Assembly: GCF_021134715.1 (NCBI RefSeq)
Contig: NC_060021.1
Span: 4,092,001-4,156,000 of the forward strand
Direction of reading: 5' to 3'
Length of the DNA: 64,000 bases
DNA from: Daphnia pulex
Taxonomy: Eukaryota > Arthropoda > Branchiopoda > Diplostraca > Daphniidae
Every line of letters starts with the position of its first letter. The stretch's first letter is position 1. Below, in pieces: positions 24,817 through 38,234 of this stretch. The position numbers and the translations under genes were made by a program. The notes beneath the pieces are model-generated. The model saw nothing but the letters and a program-made list of their open reading frames with translations. It searched no databases and was not told the origin of the DNA.

Positions 24817-27800
24817 TCACAAGCTGGAAATAGGATAGTGACGTGACCCATAGAACGTAGAGCGAAGACATGGGGCACTGATCCGTAGAGCATGTATGGT
24901 TTTTGGATGACCTTCGACGTTAAGTTGCTGCATCATCAACTGTGTGGAGGGACGATTAATCACATCGTCTCCAGGGCCGTTGGGATTACGGACATAATCC
25001 CACGTTCGATGTATACTACACGGTTGTCGGTGGTTGTCGTAGGGATCCACAGGAGACTACCAAACTCCCAAATGAAGCTACCATATCCACAAGCGTTGCA
25101 GACTCGAATAACGACGACGGTTACTGTTATTATTGCATCAGTTGACTCAACCACGATGTTTTGGTGGCAACGGCCACTGCTCCTAGCACTGTTGAGGTAA
25201 TTGGAATGTGGGCAGGTGAATAATTCCCGGCCAAATGTTCGTTCATGGCGGCTGCAATGTTGGTCATGATAATCATGTGGTCCATTATGATATCACTGTA
25301 CATGGGTCACTCTGGTGTGCATAATCGAAGTATTTCACTTCGTTGTATCGGAAGGAATGTGCTAGGATTTGTAGTGGTATCATTGTTTCGTTAATTCCCA
25401 TGTATTTCTATGATATCCGAACGGTTTGTTGACAAAAATCACGAACTCTTTTGTCCAATTACATGGCGGTAATGGAACGAGTTCTCAACCGTCTAAGTTG
25501 ATGGTAAATTTTTATATCTTGGCAGAGAACCACGCGAAGACATTTCAATATCTAATATCTTGTTCTGACTTGTGTAGGTAATCATCACGGTGGTTTTCCC
25601 AAACGAGTTCAATTTGGCACGCAGTTTAAGTTGAGGTGCTGCTAGCCAGTCCACCCATACCGCAAAAATTACGGTTGATTCTTTGTCGATTCAAAAATAT
25701 GCACGTAGATCGGCGTTACTTTGTCGGATGCCAGCTGCGATGAGCACCAAATTCAGTTTTACGTTTTGCGTCATGTATATCTCTTCTTTGATTTCGTCAT
25801 TTTAAAACGTGGTGGTGACATCGAGTTGAACGAGTGCTAATATAGGACGGCGATATGACCATCAATACTCTAAGTGAATCATAGCGACTGGGGAAAATGA
25901 TTCTTGTAAATCAATACCCTTTATCTGGCGATATCCGTTTGCGAAGTTTTTGGCTTTCCTCCGCTTGGGTGGCCGTCCTTGTCAGTTGTTATTTTTAAAT
26001 TCTACCCACTAGGAATTGACAATCTGTCGGGCAGAGGAGGCATTACAGTCCAAATGTTATTCTTTTGCTGAGATCGGATTTATTCGTCCGCATCCATCTA
26101 CAATCGCGTACCGACGATGCCATGGCTTCTTCGAATGATTTTGGTTCATTATATATGAAAACCGTATTCTTTGTCGTGTTTTTATGAGGCGACAGTAGTG
26201 CTACGTACGAATCCATGGGCCGTTGCCGTTTCGTTTCTTTGGAGTATGTTGTGCTGATTTCCGGATGGGTTGATGGATGGTAATTGTTGGACGATCCATA
26301 AGTGACATTGTCGTGGCGTGAAGTGCTGAAGCTCTTACTTCCCCTTTTGGTTGGAGCGGCATCGGGTTGATCGTGCATTCTGTTGGAGGTGGTTGCTTCC
26401 ACGTTTTGATTGATTTCGTATATCTTGACGTGGCAATATAAGATGTTTTCCCGTCTCTGTAATGAATATGCCTTTTGCTGTTCGCATTCGCCGACGTAGA
26501 GCCCTTTGATGGCTTTCAGTTCCCGTTTCCGTCTGCCCAAATCCGGTATTAGGGCGTACAAGACGGACCCAAAGATCATTAGGTGGGATATATCCGATTT
26601 GGTTCCGTGCCACATCTCAATCGGTAAACTTTTCTCGTGGATTTGGCTTTGTGCAGCCTCGACAGTGGTTCGGTGATCTCTTTCCGCCTGTTGAAATTTA
26701 TATTACATTTCTTTCAATCTTGTTTTCCCACGCCGTATTCCCCACCTCTCTTTTGCAACTTCTCGAACCATTCTTTACATCTTCATTTCCTGTCTCACCC
26801 CTTCCCCTCTACATTTCATCATCTCGATAACTCTTCTCTTTTTGCTTAACCTTCCTCTCATATTTTCTTTGTCTCAACCCCATCTTTAAAGTTGAGGCAG
26901 TTCAAGTTCTGATTCGAGAGACGACGCACTGTTCTCGTCTCTCTCTCCCCCTTTCTCTCTCAGTTAGTTGGCTCAATTTGTTTCCCCAGTTCCCAATACA
27001 GATTCTCCCTCTTTTCTTATATTCTGCGTCTAGTTAATTTAAAATCACACAACGTAGGGCCTAGATTTAATTAAGTGAAGCGTGAATTCTTACACCGCCT
27101 TCCCGTTTTACTCGGGGGTGTATGGTGCGCTCATTTCTTGTTGAACTCTCTCTTCTGTGAGCCATTTCTGGAAGTCATGACTGGTGAATTCACCGCCATT
27201 GAGCGTAGTGTAGTAATCCGCTTTCCGGTTTCACAAAAAATCTTTTTAGAAAATAATTTGAATTAGTCAGCCCATTCGGATTTCAAATTAAGGAAATATA
27301 CTGCTTTGTAACGACTGTATAGTCGTCTTTAAAAACTACGTAGTATTTGGCTCCGTTCGGTGATGAGATGTGCATCGGTTTAATCGGCCACCACATCCGT
27401 ATTAATAAGTTCTCCAACTCGGGTAGTGACGTGCTTGCTTGCGGAGGAGGGCAGTTTGTGCATTTTACCCAAAATACAAGAAATACAGTACTGATACTAC
27501 TACATTCTTCCTTCGTGGGCTCAATATCCATTCCGATGATGTGATTACCGGTCGCCATTTTCTTTACAATATCATGGTTGACATGGGCGAGACGTTCGTA
27601 CCACACGTTAATGTTGTGATTTATAATAAATTAAGATAAATATACTTTGCTAACTGACTTTTATTTTAACTTAGAGCACCTTGGATATGACACAGAATAT
27701 AAGGATATGTATAGATTATACTTAGTAAAGCACCACAGTCTTCAGGAGAACAGATAAAGAAGAAGTGAGGCTCTTGTCAAATCTCTAGCGTCATTAACTT

Positions 27801-28790
27801 GGGGGAGTTAACAGGAGGGAGAGGGAGAAGGGTGTTGCTAAAGCGCAACCTACAGAGTATGGGTTTCAGCAAATCTTTTTGGATTTCTTGGGTTGTTCGC
27901 TAACTTCAACAGTTAAGTGTTGCAGAGCTTGTACTAGTCATTGGACTTGTGACGGGTTCTTTTTGGCCGAGATGTCAAGTCTATACAGAGTTTTCCCCAT
28001 TCGCGATCCTTCCATCACGGTGTCATTTTTTTGCATGATCTTGGCTTAATCCTTGGAGATAACGACCATATATCCACCTTCCGTGATGCAACCGATTGAC
28101 ACCAGGTTCACTGTCAGTTGAGGGACGCATAGCACATCTTTGAGCCACCCGTCTGTCTTAATTCTATTTGTCCATCGGCTTACTACAATGTCGCCGATAC
28201 CATATGCGTAAAGTTTTGTACCCCCGATTCCATCGATTGTTCGCTAATATTCCCCAATCGGTCGAAAGTTGGTGAAGAATGATCTCTGATCGGACATGTG
28301 CTGGGTGCAGCCGGAATCTAGATAGAAAGTGTCAGGCTCTGAAGCTCGAAGGCATTCCGTCGACACGAAGGAAAAATCTCGGTCGTTTTCTCTTCCACCA
28401 CTCGAATCTGTCCGGTTGGCTCTTTTGTTGTTTCCTTGGTTTTCCCCTTCGTCGGAAATTCGTTTTCAACTTTCGAATACGTAATTTCGGTTTTTCTTGC
28501 AGTATGAGCAGGATGCATTATCTCTAGACCTTTGATCCTTTGATCTCCCATTTTTTAAAAATTGGAGTTGACCTCCTCGTAAACTACGTCCTTCTCTTCC
28601 GCTGTTGTGATCCGGTAGTGAGCTTCCATGGCTGCTCATCCCATGATCAACGAATGCGGCTTTATAGGATGAGGTACCGGGCTTCGTGTTCGTTCCAAAA
28701 GCTTCGAAGGGTGTATTTTCGTTCTGTTGTAAGCTTTTCAGTCGACGAGTGGATTCAACCGGATACTTAATGGGAGGGGAAGAGGAAGAG
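24817..28790 (-). pseudogene. decayed Ty1/copia LTR retrotransposon (gag end to RT)
   Basis: Read on the minus strand from high to low coordinates, copia domains appear in canonical order with stops and frameshifts. They are: a gag tail with a damaged zinc knuckle (about 28700-28470); the aspartic protease with LDSG and a downstream His-Met (about 28330-28290); the pre-integrase Trp-Tyr-Glu-Arg-Leu-x-His segment (about 27606); the integrase core with a Gly-Gly-Glu-Phe segment (about 27200-27070); the integrase C-terminus with His-Leu-x-x-Phe-Gly (26615-26400); and the RT start with Gly-Ile-Asp and Phe-Ser-Pro-Val (about 25950-25870), becoming unreadable by 24830. Integrase-then-RT order defines copia rather than gypsy. 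The integrase is interrupted by a solo LTR (26689-27094), and a further unexplained gap lies at about 27612-27860. Flanking LTRs were not found. The element is inactive. Confidence 0.85.
26689..27094. mobile_element. solo LTR, 406 bp, 5-bp TSD, nested in copia integrase
   Basis: The insert starts TGTTGAAATT and ends TTCTTACA (TG...CA ends, TGT/ACA inverted). It is flanked by CCGCC at 26684-26688 and 27095-27099. Deleting the insert and one TSD copy joins the two halves of the copia integrase at its conserved Asn-Gly-x-x-Glu-Arg segment with no frame error, which fixes both ends. The insert is pyrimidine-rich, AT-rich at its ends and non-coding. A 5-bp TSD fits copia or BEL/Pao families. It is a product of LTR-LTR recombination, younger than its host element. 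Its parent family is not identified. Confidence 0.88.
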
Positions 28791-31700
28791 AAGAAGAATA
28801 TAAGAAGAAGTTCAGACTTGAAACTAATTTTAATCGTTAGTTCGTAGATGTTTTCTGTTGCGGAGTATATTTCTATTGTTGAATATATTTCTTTATATTT
28901 GAAAATGTAGTTCTTAGGTCTCTTCTTAGTTTTTCAGTTTGATTATCAACATGGGAAAGACAATGACAGCATTACATTTGTGTCGTAAAACTGTTCAGTG
29001 TTATTCACATCGGCATAAACAAAAGGCCCACAGGGTTGACAATCTCAAGACTCCTCAACTACAGGCATTAGAGTTTCAAACCAAAATTGCTTAATGGTTA
29101 CATTCTCCAGATATAACCTCATCAAGTAAGAACTAAGAAGAAGCTGGACGTTTTGACATCAATTTTCCCACTGAGATTGGCATCATTGCGTAATTACCTA
29201 ACCCATGGATGGAACCTGAACCAAACGAAATTGGAGAAACCTACACCTTTGTTCTTTCTGGTTTTCTTCATCCAGACAAATTCCTTATTTACATATGCTC
29301 TTTGTGGCGGATAAAGTAGATGGAAAGCTGCCTACCTATTCTTGATGGGCAGTCTACTCTGACGCTACTGTTGCATTATTACCCAATGCAACCCAAATTT
29401 CTGAGTCTGTAAATGAACCTTCTTCCTGCATAATTATAACTACAGTTCAATGCTTTCTGCTCTTAGCAAGGGCGTAATCATTTGTTAAGCACTCTACATA
29501 ACGGGTGGAAGACCAACGAGCCTACCACCGTATAAAAAAATTTAAATTTTCTTTACTAAATCATGCATCGGAGGTGTTTCCTGATTCTTCAACTCCTGAA
29601 ACAAGGCATTTATTTAAAATGTTAACGTGAATAACTTAAAAATTTTTTTTTATCGGTTTTTGGAATGTTCACAAGTTAGGATCTATTTTCTGTGACGATA
29701 ACGTGTAGGCTACTATAAATTCAGTGTCTGAATCAATCATGAACGCCATGATTTATTGATTTCCTTAACATTAAAATTGATTTAAAAATTAATAAATTCT
29801 TTAGTGAATGTAAAAAAAACTTTTCTGGGAAAACGAGAGAAGAAATGGATGAGTGTTATATGAAATATCAGTCTAAAAGGAAATCTTAATTTAACCTTCT
29901 ATTATTTCTAATCAACAGTGGTTCTTACGTCACCATGCAGATTTGCAAATTCTGATTTATCAATTTCAGCCAAGGAATAACTGACAAGAACAATCCCTGT
30001 CCATGTGAACCCTGCCATTTTATAACCGGATGTTTCGACCGAACTACAAATGGAGACGCTACATCATAAAGTAATGAAACCTGTGATAAATAATGAAACT
30101 CGACAATACTCAATAATTGTGCATATAATAAAAGTTATGATAAACTGCTTCTTTGAAACCAACTGGTTTATTACAAAAATGTAAAAATAAAATTTATGAC
30201 ATTTCCAACTTTTCCAACATCGAATCCTCTGTCCGTTGTAGTTCATGTCGACATTGGGAGCACTATAACGAATTTCTTATGCCACGGTATCAATAAATTG
30301 TTTCCTTATTTTTTTTCTTTCTTGTATGGACTTAAAAAATTAAACCTTCTTACATCGTGATACCTTAAAAAAAGACATTTTTTGATTTTCGAATTAAGAA
30401 AATTTGACCTTCCAATAAAATAACCTTAACTTCTTCCCCTTGAGATAGCTTATCGGACTGAAAAGCTTATGAATTTTATTTCAATGCAATCCAATACTTT
30501 TGCATTCTAGAATATTTGTTTCCTTAATTGTGTTGATAACTTTTGTGTGTTTTCTAAAAGGCTTAGTTTTGCAATATAGTTAGGTTTCTATCGAAACAAA
30601 TTTCGTGCGAGATATTAAACACTTTACCGGATGGAACGCACGCAGTTGATACATTGAAGCACCTGTCTTAAACCTTCTCTGGACCGCCACTCATTTGATC
30701 CCCAAGGGGTTCAATGCGCAGTTGAGATCGTAACTTAAACATAACATACTCATGAGTTTATTAATCAAAATGATGGTAATTTCTTTACAAGCGACACCAC
30801 GAGAAAAATGCGTTAAACTTGATGACAAATTACTTTCAACGGAAAAAGTATCTGCGTTGTTGGGAGAGTTGAGAGATCTTTTATATTCTAAATTTATTTG
30901 GTGTAAAAATACCGTGTCATGTAAAATGTTGTGTATTTTGAATTGACGAGATTGCCAATTAATATTTCTCTCCTTCGCTGGAACCATGGTAGATTTTTTC
31001 ATCCCGATGGAGGTTCAATTACATAAAAACTGATCAGCCAAGCGATGGCGTTCTCTTTAGCTGCAAAGTTAAATAGGCGGAATTCTTCGATCTAGTGTCC
31101 TTTACTTTCTCCTCGAACTCCGAATATGTATTTCTTTCAAAAGAAAAATTCCAATAATTTGTGAGAGCAGAGTGGGACTTTTGTGAAGCGGTGGAAGACT
31201 ATGTCCTATGTTTATTGATAAGGCTGACATAAATTCAAAAGAATTTCTTTTGTTTTTTATTATTCCCAAAAGTTATTATAAGAATACCGTGAGTGTGGTT
31301 GTGTATTTTGTTCATTCCAAAATTCTAATTGATAATTATGAATAGTTTTAGCTCAGCTGGAGCTTGTGTGTTAGTCCCATAGACTATTCTTTGCAATTTA
31401 TGTTGCTCGTGCTTGTTATTTATGTTGGCGATGAAAAAATGGCGAGTAAAAGCTATCCTCACTGAAATTCAACCCATAAAAAAATTACAAACCGTATTTT
31501 CGGTCGGCACCATCTGTGTTAAAGACTTCAAAAACGAGGTCAAACGAGTCCGTTTCCAAAATTCACGGGTATATTATGGATGCTGCACACGTAGTAATGA
31601 AAATTAAAGTTTTTGAAGTATCTCAGAACATAGAACAAGTTAGAAATTGCAAAAAATTGCACTTGCAACAACATTAGAAGGTCTCGATGATCAGTATAAT

Positions 31701-34291
31701 GTCTACGAAATGGGGATCGATACAAACTTCATCAGAAAATATGAAATATTTCCACATCTTCATACTTGTTTACACTTTGGTAAACATTACGTAATTATTT
31801 AAAAAAATATTAAATTGGTAGCTACTGTCACGCAAGGGCGTGTTGATAATCATTTTAAAATATAGATATAATGCTACCGTGCTCTCAGTGCCCCGGTATT
31901 TCGTTTACGTGCATCGCGGAGGTTTTAAAACACTAGGGTTAGATGAACAATTCCTCGATATTACATTCCACGATGTATCGTGCACTTGCATCGCTTTAGG
32001 TAGTATTTAAAAAGAAAAGAAAAATTAAATTCCGTGATATAAATTCTCATGAAATAACACACGAAATTTCCACGAGAGTTGGCTCCTTCCTTTAAGGGGC
32101 GGAGCTAGGCTTTCCATAGAGCATACAAAACACCGGTCAACGATTTACCGTCAACGTACTCGAAATACACCCCTAACCAGAATCTTGGGTACTTTATAGA
32201 AAACAAAACTTTTGATTAACTTTAAATTTTCAAATAAATGTATCAATTTACATACAAAAAGATATCATACAACAAAAGAAGGTAACTTTAATTATCAACA
32301 ATAAAGATAATTTCAATTTTAATGTGTAAAAATTTGCAGCAGAGCCAAGAAGGCAGTTAACAAAATTCAGGTAAATTCTAATTGTTTCCAAGCAGCAAGT
32401 AGTCAGCAAGACAGGATATCACTGGCAGAGGAATTTAATCGGTCCGATACAATAGCTACGAATTTGACGGCAACATGTTGACAACGGGAGTCGTTGAGAT
32501 ATGTTCGACGGATAATAAGTGAGATGAGCATGAAGCGAGGTAGGTTAGATTGAGTTACAATAAACTAGAGCAATCCCTTCGCCTCCACCACTTTTCTTTT
32601 GAGAAGTAGTTAAACCCTATTTTTCTGAAATTTGAAAATTAGAAAAAAGTTTTTGTGCCAACGGCCCCAGGTAGCGAAGGCATATCATTTGCATGTCAAT
32701 TTTATATGATTATTTCAATTAGATATCCATTTCTAAAAAACACACAAAATACACACAACATATTTATTTTATGTGTTTGTAATTTAGCCAGACAATCAAT
32801 TTTTATAGGAATTTTGTACGAATATATACAAAAGTTATTAATGTGGTAATTAATTAAGTTCAGCTCCATCAACAGGGGTACCAACTACCTCGATACAGAA
32901 TGGACGTTCAAATTCTGTTGACATAACAAGTTGATACCCCTGGAAATTGGAGGTAGTAAAGAGACAGATTTAGGTAGAACCACTCAGTTTCTTCCATCAG
33001 ATTCTACTGTTGCTGTTTATTCTCTAACATAGTTGTATAATTTAATAATTAGTTTGATAAAGATTTTCTGAAAGTTACTATAAATTAAACATACTTTTAT
33101 ATCACAACTATGAATATGCGGATAACTGTTTCCCGTCAAAAAGATTTATTTTTCTGACAATGGCTCTCTTCAGCTGTTCCACAGTAAAGTAGTAGCTGAT
33201 TTGTTTATCAACCAATCCAAAGCAAAAGAAGACAAAATTTCTTACACCTACCCGATAATTCCTGTTTAAAAAAATCAATTTAACGCTTTATTTCTAAAAG
33301 AAAAAGTGTAATACCAAATCCACGGGTTTTTAGGGCAGTTTATCCTCATTGTAAAAAAAAAACAAAAAAAAATTGTGTTATCTTCTTCAAATGACCTCAT
33401 TATTTGGAGCAACGAAGAAGCATATGGCATTGGTGGATTTCCGTTTTGCAGTCCTTTTAACGTAAGCAGTGTCGCGTCTAAAGTAGAAAATAGTTAGGGT
33501 GGTAAGCTTATGTGTGCGTTTAGACAGCTAGCTCCCAGTTCGTCACGTGACGATTTCAGCATGTGTCATTAGCCGACTTTAAAATTTTTGAGCCACATAA
33601 TTAAGAAAACTTGGCAGCTGTTAGGGGTTATTGGGTTTAGGGTTTTAGGGCTATATTCTGGTTGTCGCAGCGAATGAGTGACCACCGGCGGGCGTTGGTT
33701 AGTGGTTATTTAGGGAAACGGGGCCACTGAATAAGGGAGCCCAGATTATGTATTTCAGTTTTGCAATTAAAAACGTCCGCATCTGGCATCTCTGCAATTT
33801 GCAAAGAGCTCATCAGCCAAATGAAAAAGTCTGGCTGTAAAGTGTAAACTGAAATGTGATCTGTGAAATTATGAATGCAAAATGTTCAGCTGAACGAAAA
33901 TAATTTTAAGTGATTAAAACAAAATTGTGTGCAGAATCTTGAATAAAGAAAATGCCGTACCAGATCCGAGATCGAACTGACAAGTCTATAGAATATTAGA
34001 ATGCCTATGATTAACAAATAAAAAAATCACGCCAAGTTTCAGCACATCTTTTACCTTTATTATTGATCCTCCGGATCCGGTACACTGTCTTTTTATTTAG
34101 TGTTTTAATTTGTGTGCAGAAAAAAGAAGTACAAACCAAGAGACAACATAAACGATAAGTTGTTTGGGATTTAGACTTTCTTGATAGTCATTCGTCACGA
34201 AGCTCAAATTCGACCAGGCTGGTGAAAAATCACTTCGATCTTTCAGTATCGACATTCGACATGCCGTGTAATTAATTTAATTTAAACTTAC
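28791..34291. other. long gene-poor stretch
   Basis: AT-rich with no supportable complete gene. A weak coding-like plus-strand stretch at 28951-29099 (ATG to TAA, 49 codons, basic) is followed by fragmented frames to about 29470; this could be a decayed gene copy, but I cannot name it. A tRNA A-box-like TAGCTCAGCTGG at 31349-31360 has no B box. Short TTAGGG-like units occur near 33621-33650. Confidence 0.45.
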
Positions 34292-34453
34292 CAATCAAGC
34301 AACTACTATTTAAATTAATGGAACGTGAAACCTTGGTGATGTCGCCAATTAACTCCAGGAGTCGTTGTAAGCCTCCCTCTGGACTCTGGCTCTCCTTCCA
34401 GAAGCCCGAAGGGAACCTGTCGACGTAAGTCGCGTAGCCAATAACAGAAGATA
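34292..34453 (-). CDS. isolated exon-like block, unknown protein
   Basis: A 162-bp block is bounded on the minus strand by an AG acceptor (GAAAATAG) and a GTAAGT donor. It has one frame open throughout, about 53 residues, with strongly C/G-ending codons that contrast with the AT-rich surroundings. The peptide includes Tyr-Val-Asp-Arg-Phe-Pro-Ser-Gly-Phe-Trp near its start and a Leu-rich helix-like segment after it. A second donor-like site (AAG|GTTTCA) lies inside. I could not find partner exons on either side within several kilobases, nor recognise the protein. It may be one exon of a gene with long introns or a leftover of a lost gene. Confidence 0.35.
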
Positions 34454-37425
34454 CTATTTTCAAATAAAAAAGAAAACTCCTTTTTTAAATGCAGCTAATC
34501 TAATCAATTAAGAAAATTACTTTCCATTTATAACTCAACTCTAAAAGTGTGTAGGAATTGAATGAAGTAACATTGTGAGGACGCCAGGATTTTACCATAG
34601 AATTCATCCCAAAACAAACTTTTATTGACAAAATCCTTGTTGGGGCATAACACTTCGATCGTCGAACTACTTCTGGATTGTTCGCTCCATGACGTTCAGA
34701 AAAAATGACAATGTATTATTTGGAGTATCGAAACTATTAATGAAGACCGAACAAGTTAGAAACGGTATTTTCCGTAAAGTTCGAAAGCTTAGCCCTTGGC
34801 TCAACCTGAATTAAATATTTAGATATTCATCTCATTTTTAAACAAATCGAATATATACAATGCACAATTCTTATTTACTTGGTAAGACTCCACAGTTTCA
34901 TGGTGTGCCCGTTATTCCATCGAAACATTCTTCTTCTAAATCTTGAATCGTTTTTAAGGAACCAATGGTTTTCAAAATTCCCGTCTAAAATATTTGTACA
35001 AATAAAACAAATAGACGAAACAAAATTATGTTTTTACTTACTCTTATCAATTCCAGAAGACAAGAATAATAAATCGCATATATTGCACGAGGATTGGGAA
35101 GAGAAAATCATTTAAAAAGTTTTCGTTCCTTTGTCCCTTCTCACTTTTTTATGGTATCTAACCTACCCTACTTTTTTTCTTCCATAGTGGTTAGCTTGAA
35201 TATGTTTATAAAAAAGATTTCACAGTTGCCGTTCTGTTCGAAACCAAACGTCAATGTTTGATTCCGCGAAATTAAAATGACTATGAAGGTATATTTGCGT
35301 CGTAGTCATCAAATATGAGATAGTTGAAGAGGTGATCCATGATCTTTGAGAATGTTTCACTGATGACGAGTAGAATTGGGAAAAAGTATCAATTAATTTG
35401 TTAGTTTGGCAACGTCTATTAATTTTGTTGCGTAAAATAAGAAAACCCTGTGAAGAATCGATTGACCAATAAAATTGCAGGAATTCATGGTAACTCGCTG
35501 TCTAAAGGAAAATCTAAGCTAACCAACCTATCTTCTTTTCTACTTTGGACTTGACCCAGGTTTTTTGCATTTAAAAAGCCTTCAAGCTTTATATCTAGAA
35601 GAAACCCATTTGTATTCAAGTAGATTTTTGTCTTTAAAATGTTACTAAAATAAAAATAAAAAATGAATAATCGAAATGCTTCTAATTTTAAATCGTAAAG
35701 TTACGTATTTTCAATTATTACTTTTCCTTGTAATGCAACATAAAACGATTGTTTAATTGTTGCCCAAGAACTGCTAGTTTAGCCATTTAGAATAAAATTT
35801 CAGTATGAAAGCTAGAATTTAAAAAATACAAACAAGATTCACATAAGCTTTCATTAATTCATTGGGCTCATCTCCATGAGATTCCTAATCCGTTAGGGGG
35901 GAAAACTCACATTTCTATTTTATTCCACTTGCACGCTTCAAATTCAGTGGCCGGAAGCGATCCGTTGTTATTTATCAACCACTGCAAGGCACTTTACACC
36001 CCCCTCCCGACACCACACACACACGCAACCATGCGAGTTCAAGATTATTCACACCGAGATTTATTCGGACCCAAAGTCAATTGAATGATTTATAGAAAGG
36101 ACGTTTGGCTTAATTTTCACTATGCATACAATAAACGCAGTTTGCCAGGACCTAAGGTTAGATTACCTTAGCCAGACAGGCAAACTTTGATAAAAACACG
36201 TGAAAGATTCCGGATCAGAACATTAAAAGTTCCTTGAGCTTTTAGCCGCATTTGAAGCTCTCCAGTGTTTCATGGAAACCGCCCAGAATGCTTCAGTTCA
36301 GTTAAGGTATTCAGTCGCAAACTGTCTTGAAATTTTACTTTGGGCCAAATCGCGATCGATGATTGTTTTGGACTTCATTTTTATGAGAAATTGGATAAAA
36401 TCTGGCAGAATTTTTCCTTACGTAGTCATTTGACTTGCTTCAGTAGAACGAACCAACCCATCGCGATGGCCATATTTTGAATCTATATGGGGATCTATAT
36501 GGGGAAACATGATGTGTTTCATAAAGATTAGGCGGTGTGGTGGTATGTGATGCTGCTTTCTTGACTTAAGTTTTCTGTATCTCTTACATTTAACCTACTG
36601 ACTTTTCTGAAGGCTGATTTGTGGCTATACCTAAGTCCCTCATCTGAAGGTCTAAGCGAAGGCTCGAAGGTGCAACCAATTTTGGCAGGCAAAAGAAGTA
36701 TTGTATAGGCAACCACGAGGCTTGTCTGTACTGACGCTAAATTAATCGTCTGATATGCCCAAGTTCCCTTTACTGATCTGTATTATATGTAAATATCGTG
36801 TATATATTTGTTCATTCTCGCGAGCATGAATATGACATCACTTTCTTTCAGGTTTAACTATTTTATTTCACTCAAAGCAATTTGATTGACACGCAAGTTT
36901 AGGGACAATAAACACTTAAACACGAGAAAAAATCGGGGAGAGTAGCTCAAATCATCGTCCACTAACGGGAGTCCTAATCAGCTTGGCGAAGCAGCTCACA
37001 CACACCCTCGAAGGCGCCATTATTAGGCCTAAAGCTACTTGTCGTAGCGATAGGGAGGGTGGGTAAGGGAAAGTTACTCTTATCAGTACGACACCTATGA
37101 AATGGGGGTCAAAGCTCCACATCCAAATTTCTGTCAAGCTGAGCGAGCGGGAACAATATTGTCAAGCTGTAGTTTAAACTCACTGAAATTTCATAGAAAT
37201 CAAGTTCATTTATAGAACAAAAAATTGGCCAAATAGAAAAAGGAGAAGATTCATATACATTTATGCCATCCGTACATATCCCATTGTAAAATTATTTTCA
37301 CTTTGGATTAAAAATGAACGAACTTTTTCTTTGAAATAGGAATCACCAGAGAAAAATTCTCCTTTTACATTTCTATTCGCTGGTTTCGATTTGTTTGCCT
37401 AAATGCGATCAAATAAATTCACATT
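34454..37425. other. gene-poor stretch
   Basis: AT-rich; I see no exon chain on either strand. Open frames near 34879, 36528 and 36952 lack splice signals, domain similarity or codon bias. Confidence 0.5.
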
Positions 37426-38150
37426 TTATAAAAAGTTGACGAGCTGGACTTTTATCTTAATAGAAAGAAAGAATTTCGCGGTTGCAAAGCAAGTTTCGAC
37501 TCTAACTTCCTTGCTACAGATTGAGCAGAGATAACTAGTTGTTTCTTTTGATTTGACTCCGTAATAATTTTCACATTCTGGACAGTAGAAATGAGCATCG
37601 CAATTCAAATTCTCATTAAAAAAAGTAACGTTCTATGAAGTATTTTGTCCGAGAAATAAAGTTTGGAACAAGAATGTTTAACACGAAATGCAATTTCTGA
37701 AGCGCAGCTTCTTTTAAATTATGGAAAAGGAAGAACACAATGACCACAGAAAATAGCTGACCTTCAGTGCATGCTAAATTTGGGTGAACGTTAGCATTTT
37801 CTTCCTCACAAAAATGATTCTGCTGCTGATCAGAATGTTCTGCATTTCGTCGTCATCTTTGCCTAAGAATATCATTGCAAATAAAAAGTAACGATTTGTA
37901 CACACAACGCAAAAATAATCAGTAATAGTGTCAATATTTCAATAGGATACAAGGGAGAAGAAATTTAGCGTACCACAATTATTTGTCCCTGCATGAAGTA
38001 CAGTTTCCGTGGTTCCATCGACTACCGTAGCGTTTTCGTTGTCGTTTGAACTTTCAAAATTATTTATTTTTCCATCGAAATTTTCGTGTGAATTTTCAAG
38101 ATCAGCACACTCGCCAGAGTCAATATTTTGTCTTTCCTCTATATAAAAAT
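37426..38150 (-). CDS. candidate exons of an acidic protein with a Cys4 zinc-ribbon-like motif
   Basis: A minus-strand acceptor near 38141 opens an acidic Asn/Glu/Asp-rich exon to the donor GTACGC at about 37972. An exon beginning at about 37842 after ATGCAG keeps the frame and stays acidic to a GTCAGC donor near 37763. A third block (about 37615 down to 37429) encodes Tyr-Cys-x-x-Cys and, 17 residues on, Cys-x-x-Cys, a zinc-ribbon-like arrangement, then ends at a stop. The phase between the second and third blocks does not close with the sites I can see, so the chain is tentative. No family is recognised. An alternative is a decayed transposon-encoded protein. Confidence 0.3.
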
Positions 38151-38234
38151 AAAAATTTCTGATCACAAAGTAGTAAATGTGTTATTTAATTGGGAGTCAC
38201 TAAATACCGCATTTTCTCATTTACTAAAATACGT

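Noticed and set aside
24892..25200. Plus-strand 102-codon frame
   Set aside because: It is the opposite strand of the decayed copia 3' region.
31349..31360. TAGCTCAGCTGG, a perfect tRNA A-box match
   Set aside because: No B box (GGTTCGANNCC) or cloverleaf follows within 100 bp. At most it is a fragment of a tRNA-derived SINE.
33621..33650. TTAGGG/TTTAGGG-like units resembling telomere repeat
   Set aside because: Only about three imperfect units; arthropod telomeres use TTAGG arrays. Chance or degenerate sequence is sufficient.
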